A DNA stretch of 64,000 bases from Aeromicrobium phoceense (GTDB taxonomy: Bacteria; Actinomycetota; Actinomycetes; Propionibacteriales; Nocardioidaceae). Where the stretch lies: the NCBI RefSeq assembly GCF_013868155.1, contig NZ_JACEOG010000001.1, positions 2,170,001 through 2,234,000 of the forward strand, in the 5' to 3' direction. Shown piece by piece: positions 27,021 through 35,795 of the stretch. Positions within the stretch are counted from its first letter, which is position 1. Every line of letters begins with the position of its first letter. Under the pieces are notes generated by a model. The model saw only the letters and a program-made list of their open reading frames with translations, did no database searches and was not told where the DNA came from. The position numbers were made by a program, and so were the translations under genes.

Positions 27021-28157
27021 CGCGCGGAGCGGCCGGAAGAAGTCACGGAGGTCGCGGACGAGGCGCTCGGGCTGCTCGAGGGCGATAAAGTGCCCGCCGC
27101 GCTGGGGCCCTCGCCACAGCCGGATGTCGGCGTAGGTCCTGGCCGCGAACTCACGTGGATATCCGGCGTCCTCCGGGGTGAGGATCAGTCCCGCAGGGAC
27201 GGTGACTGGAGGAAGCGGCGGTGTCGCGTCGTCATCGCGATAGGGCAGGAACGAGGTGCCGATCGTGTTGGTGACCCAGTACAGGGTCGCAATGCTCATC
27301 AGGGTGTCACGGTCGATGGACGACTCCAGGTCGCCGTCGCAGTCGCTCCATTCGCGGTACTTCTCGATCAGCCACGCAGCGAGGCCGGCAGGGGAGTCGG
27401 AGAGTCCCGCCGCGAGCGAGTTCGGTCGGGTGGCCTGGATCGCCGCGTAGCCGTCGTCGTGGCCACCGAGGTCGCTGGAGCGCTCCTCGAGGTATCGCTG
27501 CTCGTCAGGCGACAGGGGCTGGGCCGGGTCGAGGTCGGGGTGGAGGTTCGGGTGGTGGGTGAACACGCCGACCACGCGCTCGGGATGGTGCGCGCCGAGG
27601 AAGTTCGTCACGTGGGAGCCGATGTCGCCGCCGTACGCGCCGAAGGACCGGTACCCCAGCTGTTCCATGACCTCGACCCAGAGGTCGGCGATGCGTGACG
27701 GCTCGGTCGGCCCGTGAGGCAGCTGCTCGGAGAATCCGAACCCGGGGAGCGACGGGATGATCACCTCGAAGGCGTCCGCGGGGTCGCCACCGTGGCTCGT
27801 GGGATCGGTCAACGGACCGATCAGGGGGAGGAACTCGAGGAACGAGCTCGGCCAGCCGTGTGTCAGGACGAGCGGAATCGGCGCATCCGTCACTTGCGCG
27901 GGCACGTGCAGCACGTGGACGTCGGTGCCCGACGCCCGCACGATCCTCTGGGGGAACCGGTTCACCGCTCGTTCGGTGAGTCGCCAGTCGAAGTCGTGCG
28001 CCCAGGAGGAGACGAACTCCGCGAGATACGCCGGGTCGGTGCCCGCCTCCCAGCCAGCACCGGCGCGTCGCGGGAGCCGTGTCCGCTCGAGGCGCTCGCG
28101 CAGGTCGGTGAGCGTCGCCGCAGGGACCTCGATCGTGAACTCGCGCACGTTCGTCAT
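27000..28157 (-). CDS. Epoxide hydrolase-like alpha/beta hydrolase
   Basis: This is a 385-residue protein. The first part has the epoxide hydrolase N-terminal domain (REFTIEVPAATLTDLRERLERTRLP), followed by the alpha/beta-hydrolase core: oxyanion motif HGWPSSFLEF, nucleophile Asp in YGGDIGSHVTN, and late His in GGHFIALEQPERLV. This order fits microsomal-type bacterial epoxide hydrolases, although the natural substrate is unknown. ATG 28157 follows TAGCGT by 7 nt; the longer upstream frame overlaps cobQ and is not coding. Confidence 0.88.
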   Translation of the reverse strand: MTNVREFTIEVPAATLTDLRERLERTRLPRRAGAGWEAGTDPAYLAEFVSSWAHDFDWRLTERAVNRFPQRIVRASGTDVHVLHVPAQVTDAPIPLVLTHGWPSSFLEFLPLIGPLTDPTSHGGDPADAFEVIIPSLPGFGFSEQLPHGPTEPSRIADLWVEVMEQLGYRSFGAYGGDIGSHVTNFLGAHHPERVVGVFTHHPNLHPDLDPAQPLSPDEQRYLEERSSDLGGHDDGYAAIQATRPNSLAAGLSDSPAGLAAWLIEKYREWSDCDGDLESSIDRDTLMSIATLYWVTNTIGTSFLPYRDDDATPPLPPVTVPAGLILTPEDAGYPREFAARTYADIRLWRGPQRGGHFIALEQPERLVRDLRDFFRPLRASAPHSG

Positions 28158-28164
28158 CCCGCCG

Positions 28165-28170
28165 ACGCTA
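28165..28170 (-). promoter_or_regulatory. Leaderless -10 box of the epoxide hydrolase-like gene
   Basis: Minus-strand TAGCGT ends 7 nt before ATG 28157. Confidence 0.5.
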
Positions 28171-28251
28171 CTGCCGGTTCCGCGGGAGGGCGAGAGTGCG
28201 GCACGCTTGCCCGGGCGATGGTGGAACCGAAGCGGACGGGATACTGGTCCG

Positions 28252-29748
28252 GTGGACTCCCAGGCCCGCCGCACCGCCCGGCTGATGGTGGCGGGAACGA
28301 CCTCCGACGCCGGCAAGAGCCTGGTGACCAGCGCCCTGTGCCGCGCCTTCGCCCGTCGGGGCGTCCGCGTGGCGCCCTTCAAGGCGCAGAACATGTCGAA
28401 CAACTCGATGGTGTGCGCCGATGGTGCCGAGATCGGCCGGGCGCAGTGGGTGCAGGCGCTGGCCGCCCGCGCCGAGCCCGAGGCGGCGATGAACCCCGTG
28501 CTGCTGAAGCCGGGCGGCGATCGTCGCAGCCACGTGGTCGTGATGGGCGAGCCCGCCGGGGAGATCAGCAGCCGCGAGTTCATCGGGGGCCGGGAGCACC
28601 TGGCCGAGGCCGCCTATTCCGCGTACGACGACCTCGCGTCGCGGTACGACCTCGTCGTCGCCGAGGGGGCGGGCAGCCCCACCGAGATCAACCTGAGGGC
28701 CGGCGACTACGTGAACATGGGGCTGGCGCGGCACGCCGACATGCCCGTCGTGGTGGTCGGCGACATCGACCGCGGGGGCGTTTTCGCGGCGTTCTACGGC
28801 ACGGTCGCGCTGCTCGAGCCCGAGGACCAGGCGCTCGTGGCCGGCTTCGTCGTGAACAAGTTCCGGGGGGACGAGTCGCTCCTCGCGCCGGGGCTGCGCC
28901 AGCTGGAGCAGCTGGCGGGACGCCCCGTCCTCGGCACCCTGCCGTGGAGCCCCGACGTGTGGCTCGACTCCGAGGACGCCCTCGACCTGCAGGGCCGTCG
29001 CGCCGGGAGCGACGCGGCACTGCGGGTCGTCGTCGTGCGGCTGCCGCGTATCAGCAACTTCACCGACGTCGACGCGCTCGGCCTGGAGCCCGGCGTGGAC
29101 GTCGTGTTCACCGCCGATCCCCACGACCTCGCCGACGCGGACCTGGTCGTCCTGCCCGGCACGCGGGCGACGATCTCCGACCTGGCCTGGCTGCGCTCGC
29201 GCGGCCTCGACCGGGCGATCCTCCGCCATGCGGAGTCCGGGCGCGCGGTCCTGGGGATCTGCGGCGGGTTTCAGATGCTGGGGCGCCACGTGCACGACCC
29301 CGAGGGGATCGAGGCCGGTGATCCGGCCAGCGTCGCCGGCCTGGCGCTGCTGCCCGTCGAGACGACCTTCGCCGCGGAGAAGACGCTGCGGCTGCCGCAC
29401 GGGGAGGCGTTGGGTGCGTCCGCCCCGGGCTACGAGATCCACCACGGCCGGATCAGCCGCGACGCGGGCGCCACGGACTTCCTCGGCGGGGTGCAGGACG
29501 GTGCCGTCCTCGGCACGATGTGGCACGGCAGCCTGGAGTCCGACGAGCTGCGCACGGCCGTCCTCGATCTCGCGGCCCGGGCCCGCGGCGGCTCGTTCGT
29601 CGCCTCGGGCGTCGACTTCGCCGCGGCGCGCGACGCGCGCCTCGACCTGCTGGGGGACCTCGCCGAGAAGCACCTCGACGTCGACGCCCTGCTCACCCTC
29701 GCCGAGCAGGGTGCGCCGTCCGTCCCGGTCATCGGGCCGCACGCATGA
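28252..29748 (+). CDS. cobQ: Cobyric acid synthase
   Basis: This is a 498-residue glutamine-dependent amidotransferase that amidates side chains b, d, e and g of adenosylcobyrinic a,c-diamide. The N-terminal dethiobiotin-synthetase-like ATPase shows GTTSDAGKSL (P-loop) and FKAQNMSNNSMV. The C-terminal glutaminase has GICGGFQMLG (nucleophile Cys) and YEIHHGR (His). GTG 28252 is chosen by family length; ATG 28285 would cut into the P-loop strand. A weak GATACT lies 6 nt before it. It is coupled to cobK by an ATGA overlap. No riboswitch precedes this unit. Confidence 0.95.
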   Translation: MDSQARRTARLMVAGTTSDAGKSLVTSALCRAFARRGVRVAPFKAQNMSNNSMVCADGAEIGRAQWVQALAARAEPEAAMNPVLLKPGGDRRSHVVVMGEPAGEISSREFIGGREHLAEAAYSAYDDLASRYDLVVAEGAGSPTEINLRAGDYVNMGLARHADMPVVVVGDIDRGGVFAAFYGTVALLEPEDQALVAGFVVNKFRGDESLLAPGLRQLEQLAGRPVLGTLPWSPDVWLDSEDALDLQGRRAGSDAALRVVVVRLPRISNFTDVDALGLEPGVDVVFTADPHDLADADLVVLPGTRATISDLAWLRSRGLDRAILRHAESGRAVLGICGGFQMLGRHVHDPEGIEAGDPASVAGLALLPVETTFAAEKTLRLPHGEALGASAPGYEIHHGRISRDAGATDFLGGVQDGAVLGTMWHGSLESDELRTAVLDLAARARGGSFVASGVDFAAARDARLDLLGDLAEKHLDVDALLTLAEQGAPSVPVIGPHA

Positions 29749-30485
29749 AGGTCCTCGTGCTCGGTGGCACGCGGGAGGCACGCGACCTCGCCGGCCGGCT
29801 CGTGGAGGACGGCGACTCCGTCGTGACGTCGCTCGCGGGACGTGTCGCCCGGCCTCGGCTGCCGGTGGGTGACGTCCGGGTCGGTGGCTTCGGTGGCGTC
29901 CAGGGTCTGACGGAGCACCTGCGCGCCGAGCGGGTGCAGGTCGTCGTCGACGCGACCCATCCGTTCGCGGAGGGCATCAGCGCGAACGCGGCCGCCGCGT
30001 GCCGCGCCGCGGGCGTGCCGCTGCTGCGGCTCGAGCGCCCGGGCTGGTCCGGCCGTCCCGAGGCGGCGGACTGGCACTGGGTCGACGACCACGACGAGGC
30101 GGCCCGCGTGACCGCGACGCTCGGCCGGCGCCCCTTCCTGACCATCGGACGGCAGTCCCTCCACCGGTTCGTCGGTCCGTTGCGCGACCACGCCTGCGTC
30201 GTGCGCGTGGTCGACCCGCCGGAGATCGAGCTGCCTGGCGCCTGGACCCTGCTGCAGAGCCGCGGTCCCTACACGCTCGAGCACGAGCGGGAGGTCATGG
30301 CCGATGTCGACGTGCTGGTGACGAAGGACTCGGGCGGCGACCACACCGAGGCCAAGCTCGACGTGGCGCGCGCGCTCGGTGTTCCGGTGGTCATCGTGCG
30401 TCGTGCGGCCGGACCCGAGGGGGTCACGGCCGTGGGTGACGCCGGTGACGCCAGGGCCTGGGTGCGAGCGCAAGCCCCACGCTGA
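29745..30485 (+). CDS. cobK: Precorrin-6A reductase
   Basis: This 246-residue NADPH-dependent enzyme reduces precorrin-6A to precorrin-6B (dihydro form). Family features: N-terminal VLVLGGTREARDLAG (nucleotide-binding), VVVDATHPFAEGISANAAAAC, RLERPGW, and VTKDSGGDHTEAKLDVA near the end. ATG 29745 overlaps the cobQ stop. Its last 62 bp overlap the 3' end of cobD on the other strand, an unusually long tail-to-tail overlap. Confidence 0.94.
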   Translation: MKVLVLGGTREARDLAGRLVEDGDSVVTSLAGRVARPRLPVGDVRVGGFGGVQGLTEHLRAERVQVVVDATHPFAEGISANAAAACRAAGVPLLRLERPGWSGRPEAADWHWVDDHDEAARVTATLGRRPFLTIGRQSLHRFVGPLRDHACVVRVVDPPEIELPGAWTLLQSRGPYTLEHEREVMADVDVLVTKDSGGDHTEAKLDVARALGVPVVIVRRAAGPEGVTAVGDAGDARAWVRAQAPR

Positions 30486-31383
30486 GGGCCGCGGCGGCCC
30501 AGGCGACCGCCGTGGCGAGTCGCGTGGCGCGCGGCAGGTCGGTCACGGTCGGAGTGGGTCCGTCGCCCATCTCGGCCCGGTGCTCCAGGCGACCGCCGTA
30601 GTCATTGATCCCGCCGAGCGTCACGCCCATCGCGCCGGCGAAGGCCGCCTCGACCGGACCGGCATTGGGACTGGGATGGTGACGCGCGTCCCGGACCCAC
30701 GCGTGGAGCGCGTCCACCGGGCGTCCGCCCACATGCGGCGCAAGCCCCACCGCAAGGGCCGCCGACACCCGTGACGGGACGAGGTTGGCCACGTCGTCGA
30801 TCCGCGCGCTGGCCCAGCCGAAGCGCTCGTAGCGCGCCGAGCGGTGGCCGACCATCGCGTCCAGCGTGTTAACCGCGCGGTACCCGACGAGGCCGGGGAC
30901 GCCGAGGACCGCTCCCCACAGCAGGGGCGCGACCACGGCGTCCGACGTGTTCTCGGCGAGCGACTCGGTGGCCGCGCGGGCGACCCCGTCGGCGTCGAGT
31001 CGGCTGGGATCGCGGCCCACGAGGTGGGTCACCTGCACCCGAGCAGCGGGCAGGTCGTCGCGTCCGAGCTGCTCCGCGATGATCGAGCCCTCACGGACCA
31101 GGGATCGTCCGCCGACGACCGCCCAGGTCGCCGCGGCGGTCAGCAGGGTGCGCTGCCACGGGCGGCGGCACCCCCGCTCGGCCAGCACTGCCGCACCGAC
31201 GAGCGGTGCGGTGACGGCGACGTGGTGGAGAGCGCCGGCCCCTCGGTGGTCCCGGTAGGTGTGACGCTCGACGGCGGCAGCCCAGCGGCCCAGCCCGGCG
31301 ACGGGATGGAAGCGGGCGGGATCGCCCAGGGCACGGTCGAGGACGAAGCCGAGCGCCAGACCGGCGGCGAGGGAGCGGCTCAC
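30424..31383 (-). CDS. cobD: Adenosylcobinamide-phosphate synthase
   Basis: This is a 319-residue membrane protein of the CobD/CbiB family, which attaches the aminopropanol arm to adenosylcobyric acid. Signatures: LGFVLDRALGDPARFHPVAGLGRW at the start, ATESLAENTSDAVVAPLLWGAVLG, and RSARYERFGWASARIDDVANLVPSR. Several hydrophobic segments are present. GTG 31383 overlaps the phosphatase stop (GTGA). It is the last gene of the riboswitch-controlled six-gene operon. Confidence 0.95.
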   Translation of the reverse strand: MSRSLAAGLALGFVLDRALGDPARFHPVAGLGRWAAAVERHTYRDHRGAGALHHVAVTAPLVGAAVLAERGCRRPWQRTLLTAAATWAVVGGRSLVREGSIIAEQLGRDDLPAARVQVTHLVGRDPSRLDADGVARAATESLAENTSDAVVAPLLWGAVLGVPGLVGYRAVNTLDAMVGHRSARYERFGWASARIDDVANLVPSRVSAALAVGLAPHVGGRPVDALHAWVRDARHHPSPNAGPVEAAFAGAMGVTLGGINDYGGRLEHRAEMGDGPTPTVTDLPRATRLATAVAWAAAALSVGLALAPRPWRHRRHPRP

Positions 31384-31805
31384 GGAGTGCCCGTCACGTG
31401 GATCTGGCCGTTCGCGGGGACGGAGCACGGGTCGCCGGTCAGCAGCTCCACCGCCACGGCGATCGTGTCCCCGTGGCTCACCGCGAGCAGCTCGCCGGGG
31501 TGCTCGCCGACGAGGGACAGCACCCGCTGCCTCACCTGCGCGACGGTCTCGGCGTGATCCATCTCGACGAGCCGGTCGTCGACCACGACGTCGAGCCCGA
31601 GGACGTCCGCGACGACGCTCGCCGTCTGCCGTGCCCGCAGCGCGGGAGAGCTGAGCACGACGTCGACGGTCGTGCCGCGCAGCTCCTCAGCGGCCTGGCG
31701 AGCCTGTCTTCGGCCGAGCTCGGTCAGCGGGGGAGTCGGGTTGCGGTGCTGGAGGCGTCCTTCGGCGTTCCAGGTGGACTCGCCGTGCCGCATCCACCGG
31801 ATCAC
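31380..31805 (-). CDS. Short histidine phosphatase in the cob operon
   Basis: This is a 141-residue histidine phosphatase superfamily protein. The catalytic RHGES motif (MRHGESTWN) is at residues 5-12 and the second His in LLAVSHGDTIAV. It is shorter than typical members (180-220). Being locked between cobA and cobD by GTGA overlaps, it may act as alpha-ribazole-5'-phosphate phosphatase (CobC of enteric nomenclature) or on a late cobamide phosphate; this is inference from position. Confidence 0.75.
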   Translation of the reverse strand: MIRWMRHGESTWNAEGRLQHRNPTPPLTELGRRQARQAAEELRGTTVDVVLSSPALRARQTASVVADVLGLDVVVDDRLVEMDHAETVAQVRQRVLSLVGEHPGELLAVSHGDTIAVAVELLTGDPCSVPANGQIHVTGTP

Positions 31806-32773
31806 GGCTCGAGCGCGGCGACGTGGCCCACGACGGCGACCGCGGGGGCACCGATCCCGGAGGCGGCGGCGTCGGCCGCGGCGTCACGCAGGGTGCTGCG
31901 GACGACCCGCTGGCTGGGCAGGCTGGCGTCGGCCACGAGGGCGCAGGGCGTCTCCTCGTCGAGCCCACCCTCGATCAGCGCCTCGACGATGGCGGGCAGG
32001 GTCCGCACCCCCATCAGGACGACGAGCGTCGTGCCGGAGCGGGCGAGCGCGGCGTAGTCCAGTGTCGAGTCGGGGTGACCAGGCGGCACATGACCCGAGA
32101 CGACGGTGAAGCCCTGGACGAGACCGCGATGGGTCACCGGGATCCCGCCGAGGCCCGGGCCGGCGACGCTGGAGGTCACCCCCGGCACGACCGTGGTCGG
32201 GACGCCTGCCGCGGCGCACGCCTGGACCTCCTCGAAGCCCCGCCCGAACACGAACGAGTCACCGCCCTTGAGCCGGACGACATGGCGACCGGCGCGGGCG
32301 TGCTCGATGAGGACGCGGTTGATCTCGTCCTGGCTCGTGGAACGGCCGTAGGGGATCTTGGAGACGTCGATGACCTCGACACCGGGCTTTGCCCACCCGA
32401 TCGCCTCCCAGGGGGCGAGCCGGTCGGCGACGACGACGTCGGCCGACTCGATCGCCGCGCGGCCGGCAACGGTGATCAGGCCGGGGTCACCCGGGCCGGC
32501 GCCCACGAGCGTGACCCGTCCGGCCGACGCCGGCCGGGACGGCGGGGCCTCGCGCGGCACGCTGCGCAGCACCATCTCGTGGGCCGACTCGTCGGCATGT
32601 TCCGGGACCCAGTCGACGAGCCCGCGACGGGCGAGGTCCTCGATGGCGGCGCACACGGTGGGGGCGCCGACGGTGACCTTCGCGTTCTCGCGCAGCAGTC
32701 CGGCGATGGTGGGGACGACCGTCTCGTTGCCATCGAGGACGAGGACGGAGCGCCCGGCGACGTTCAGTTCCAT
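31802..32773 (-). CDS. cobA: Uroporphyrinogen-III C-methyltransferase with vestigial CysG N-domain
   Basis: This 323-residue protein makes precorrin-2 by methylating uroporphyrinogen III at C2 and C7. The SUMT domain (about residues 85-323) is complete: VTLVGAGPGDPGLITV, VVADRLA, RLKGGDSFVFGRGFEE, VVPGVTSSVAGPG, IPVTHRG. The first 75 residues look like a CysG/Met8 NAD domain (GRSVLVLDGNETVVPTIAGL) but the GGG-x-A dinucleotide motif is gone. ATG 32773 overlaps the preceding stop by 10 bp. The gene order chlID-cobO-cobB-cysG recalls Mycobacterium tuberculosis Rv2850c-Rv2847c. Confidence 0.93.
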   Translation of the reverse strand: MELNVAGRSVLVLDGNETVVPTIAGLLRENAKVTVGAPTVCAAIEDLARRGLVDWVPEHADESAHEMVLRSVPREAPPSRPASAGRVTLVGAGPGDPGLITVAGRAAIESADVVVADRLAPWEAIGWAKPGVEVIDVSKIPYGRSTSQDEINRVLIEHARAGRHVVRLKGGDSFVFGRGFEEVQACAAAGVPTTVVPGVTSSVAGPGLGGIPVTHRGLVQGFTVVSGHVPPGHPDSTLDYAALARSGTTLVVLMGVRTLPAIVEALIEGGLDEETPCALVADASLPSQRVVRSTLRDAAADAAASGIGAPAVAVVGHVAALEP

Positions 32774-35184
32774 GCGGCGTGGACTCCCAACGTGGTGAGC
32801 AGGTGACGGGTGGCCTCGGGCTCGCGCACGGCGAGGCGCGCCCACGAGTCGTCGAGGCCGGGGAAGGTGTCGGCGCGTCGGACCGCGATGCCCGCACCGC
32901 GCAGCCGTGCGTGCGTTCCCCGCCCGAGGCGTGCCAGCACGAAAGGAGCGTCCGAGGGCACCACGTCGACGCTCAGCTCGGCGAGTCCGTCGACGAGGAC
33001 GCGGCGGTGCTGGACGGCCAGCCGGGCGCGGCGCTCCGCCTCGGCCGCAGCGTCGGGACCTGCCGTGGCGACCACGGCATGGAGCGCCGGCGTGCCGACG
33101 GACCAGGGCGCCTGCTGGCCGCGCAGGTCGGCGACGACGGCCGGGTCGCCCACCACGTAGCCGGCGCGGATCCCCGGCATCGACCACAGCTTCGTCAGGC
33201 TCCGGACGACCACCAGGCCGGGCAGGGCCCGCGAGGAGAGCGTCTGCGGCTCGCCCGGCACGAAGTCCATGAACGCCTCGTCGATAACGACGACGCGGCC
33301 TGGCCGGCACAGGGACGCCAGCGTCGACGCCGCATGCAGGCGCCCGGTCGGGTTCGTCGGATTGCCCACGACCACGAGGTCGGCGTCGTCGGGCACGGCG
33401 CCCGGGTCGAGAGCGAAGTCGTCCTCGGCGCGGCACAGGACGTGACCCGGCACGTGACCGGCGGCCCGCAGGGCGACGTCCGGCTCGGTGAACTGCGGAT
33501 GCACGACGACGGGTCGCCGCCAGCGGCGCGCACGGGCGATGAGGGAGAACGCCTCGGCAGCACCCGCCGTGACCAGCACCTCGTCGACCTCACGACCGTG
33601 ACGTCGAGCCACCGCGACGTGCGCCGCGGAGGACTCGGGATAGGAAGCCGATCCGGCCACGCCGTCGCGGAGCGCCTGCTCGAGCCACGCGGGACGGGGC
33701 AGCCGGCTGACGTTGACGGCCAGGTCCAGCAGCCCGTCGGACGCCTCGACGTCGCCGTGATGACGGAGGGGGTCGGTGACGGGCGGCAGCGATGCTCCGG
33801 TGGCCGTTGCGGGTGGAGTCGGCGCAGGGGCCGAGGCGACCGGAGCGGCGGAGTGCACGGCGTCCGCGAACGACTGGGCCAGGCCGGGGTGGCCGGCCCA
33901 GTGCACGTGGAGGTACGACGCGCTCAACGTCGGACCGGAGAAGCCGACGGCGTGGTCGTCCACCGTCCAGGCGGGACGGTCGCCGTGGACCGGAGTGACG
34001 GTGGTGCGGTGGAACTCGTGGGTGGTCACCGTCGTGCCGGCCGGGCCGAGCAGCTGGTCGGCTGCCAGGGCGGGACGCCGGTAGGAGAGCGTGAGGCGGG
34101 GCGTCATCACGGCGTCGGCGTCGAGCGCGCCGACCATCGGGTGGCCGTCGACGCTGCGGCAGAGGTAGAGCAGGCCCGCGCACTCGGCCACGGTGGGCAC
34201 GCCGTCGAGCACGGCCTCACGCAGGTGGGCCCGCAGGCTGGCGTTCGCGCTCAGGGCGGCGGCGTGGACCTCGGGGAAGCCGCCGCCGAGGTAGAGGCCG
34301 CGGGTACCGGCCGGGAGGTGGGCGTCACGCGCCGGGTCGAACGGCACCACGGTGCAGCCGGCGGCCTCGAGCAGCTCGGTGGTCTCGGCGTAGCGGAAGG
34401 TGAAGGCACGGCCCGCGGCCACCGCGACGACGGGGGAGTCGGCGCCACTCGGCCGGACGTGCGCGGCCGGGTCCCACGGCTGCGCGTCGAGCGTGGGCGC
34501 CTGCCGTGCCAGCTCGAGGACGGCGTCGAGGTCGACGTGCGCCGCGACCTGGCCGGCCAGGCGCTCCAGCGCCCCGGCGGCCTCGTCGCGCTCCTCGGCA
34601 GGGACGAGCCCCAGGTGGCGGGACGGCGCGCTCACGCCGTCGTCACGGTGCAGGACTCCGAGGACCGGGATGCCGGTCGACTCCACGGCGCGGGCGGCCT
34701 CGGCGGCATGCCGCGGGGATCCGGCCTTGTTGAGGATGACGCCCGCGATGGTCACCGTCGGATCGAAGCCCGCCATCCCGTGCACCACCGCGCCGATGCT
34801 GCGCGAGGCGTGCGAGACGTCGACCACGAGAACCACGGGGGAGTCCGTGAGGGTCGCGACGTGGGCGGTCGAGGCGAACCCGTCGCCGCCGATCCGCCCG
34901 TCGAACAGGCCCATCACGCCCTCGACCACCGCCACGTCGGCACCCCGGGCGCCGTGCAGGAGCAGCGGCACCATGAGCGACGGATCCGTCAGGTGCGGGT
35001 CGAGGTTGCGACCGGGACGACCCGTGGCCAGCGCGTGGTAGCCGGGATCGATGTAGTCTGGTCCGACCTTGTGCCCGGAGACGGCGAGGCCTCGTCCGGC
35101 CAGCGCCGCCATGAGCCCGGTGGCCACCGTGGTCTTGCCGTGCCCGGAGGCCGGAGCCGCCACGACGAGGCGCGGGAGGCTCAC
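32764..35184 (-). CDS. cobB: CobB-CobC fusion: cobyrinate a,c-diamide synthase plus CobC-type aminotransferase
   Basis: This is an 806-residue two-enzyme fusion. Residues 1-445 are CobB: P-loop AAPASGHGKTTV, KVGPDYIDPGYH, and glutaminase nucleophile Cys335 in TVAECAGLLYL; it amidates side chains a and c of cobyrinate. A Pro/Ala/Thr linker (about 446-472) leads to a PLP-dependent fold-type I domain (473-806) like CobC/CobD decarboxylases that feed the aminopropanol arm: VVVGNPTNPTGRLH, DEAFMDF, and PLP-lysine 665 in SLTKLWSMPG. The C-terminal RLAVREPEATRHLL is typical. GTG 35184 overlaps the cobO stop. The frame is continuous, with no sign of a stop between domains. Confidence 0.93.
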   Translation of the reverse strand: MSLPRLVVAAPASGHGKTTVATGLMAALAGRGLAVSGHKVGPDYIDPGYHALATGRPGRNLDPHLTDPSLMVPLLLHGARGADVAVVEGVMGLFDGRIGGDGFASTAHVATLTDSPVVLVVDVSHASRSIGAVVHGMAGFDPTVTIAGVILNKAGSPRHAAEAARAVESTGIPVLGVLHRDDGVSAPSRHLGLVPAEERDEAAGALERLAGQVAAHVDLDAVLELARQAPTLDAQPWDPAAHVRPSGADSPVVAVAAGRAFTFRYAETTELLEAAGCTVVPFDPARDAHLPAGTRGLYLGGGFPEVHAAALSANASLRAHLREAVLDGVPTVAECAGLLYLCRSVDGHPMVGALDADAVMTPRLTLSYRRPALAADQLLGPAGTTVTTHEFHRTTVTPVHGDRPAWTVDDHAVGFSGPTLSASYLHVHWAGHPGLAQSFADAVHSAAPVASAPAPTPPATATGASLPPVTDPLRHHGDVEASDGLLDLAVNVSRLPRPAWLEQALRDGVAGSASYPESSAAHVAVARRHGREVDEVLVTAGAAEAFSLIARARRWRRPVVVHPQFTEPDVALRAAGHVPGHVLCRAEDDFALDPGAVPDDADLVVVGNPTNPTGRLHAASTLASLCRPGRVVVIDEAFMDFVPGEPQTLSSRALPGLVVVRSLTKLWSMPGIRAGYVVGDPAVVADLRGQQAPWSVGTPALHAVVATAGPDAAAEAERRARLAVQHRRVLVDGLAELSVDVVPSDAPFVLARLGRGTHARLRGAGIAVRRADTFPGLDDSWARLAVREPEATRHLLTTLGVHAAWN

Positions 35185-35795
35185 CACTCGATGCCTCGCT
35201 GGCCCTTCTGCCCGACGTCCATCGGGTGCTTCACGTGCTGCATCTCGGTGACCAGGTCGGCCACCTCGACCAGCCGGGGGTCGGCGCGGCGGCCCGTCAC
35301 GACGACGTGCTGGGTGCCCGGCCGGTTGCCGAGGGTCTCGACGACGTCGTCGACGTCCACCCAACCCCACTGCATCGGGTACGTGAACTCGTCGAGGACG
35401 TAGAACCGGTGGCGCTCGGCGTGGATCCGCCGCTTGACCTCGGCCCAGCCCTCGGCCGCGTCGGCCGCATGGTCGGCCTCGGTGCCGCCCTTGCGGCTCC
35501 ACGACCAGCCCGAGCCCATCTTGTGCCACTCGATCGGCCCGCCCTCGCCGGTCTCCTCGTGCAGCCGGGCGAGGCGCTCGAGCACGGTCTGCTCGCCGAT
35601 GCGCCACTTTGCCGACTTCACGAACTGGAAGACCCCGACGTCCCAGCCCTGGTTCCACGCCCGCATCGCCATTCCGAACGCCGCGGTGGACTTCCCCTTG
35701 CCATTGCCGGTGTGCACCATCAGCAGGGGTCGGTTGCGTCGCTGCCGCGTCGTGAGGCCGTCGTCCGGCACGGTCAGCGGCTTGCCCTGCGGCAT
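35181..35795 (-). CDS. cobO: Cob(I)yrinic acid a,c-diamide adenosyltransferase
   Basis: This 204-residue ATP:corrinoid adenosyltransferase of the CobA/CobO/BtuR type has an inverted P-loop VHTGNGKGKST (about residues 27-37), VGVFQFVKSAKWRIGE, and VLDEFTYPMQWGW, all standard. It adds the upper adenosyl ligand. ATG 35795 overlaps the chelatase stop by one base, and its stop overlaps the cobB start. Confidence 0.96.
   Translation of the reverse strand: MPQGKPLTVPDDGLTTRQRRNRPLLMVHTGNGKGKSTAAFGMAMRAWNQGWDVGVFQFVKSAKWRIGEQTVLERLARLHEETGEGGPIEWHKMGSGWSWSRKGGTEADHAADAAEGWAEVKRRIHAERHRFYVLDEFTYPMQWGWVDVDDVVETLGNRPGTQHVVVTGRRADPRLVEVADLVTEMQHVKHPMDVGQKGQRGIEW

Noticed and set aside
28158-28251. Possible riboswitch before cobQ
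   Set aside because: The 94-bp gap holds a leaderless promoter for the divergent gene and no conserved cobalamin riboswitch element.
32779-35403. Plus-strand open frame opposite the cobB-cobC fusion gene
   Set aside because: His/Gly/Arg-rich shadow; the minus strand carries clear CobB and CobC motifs.
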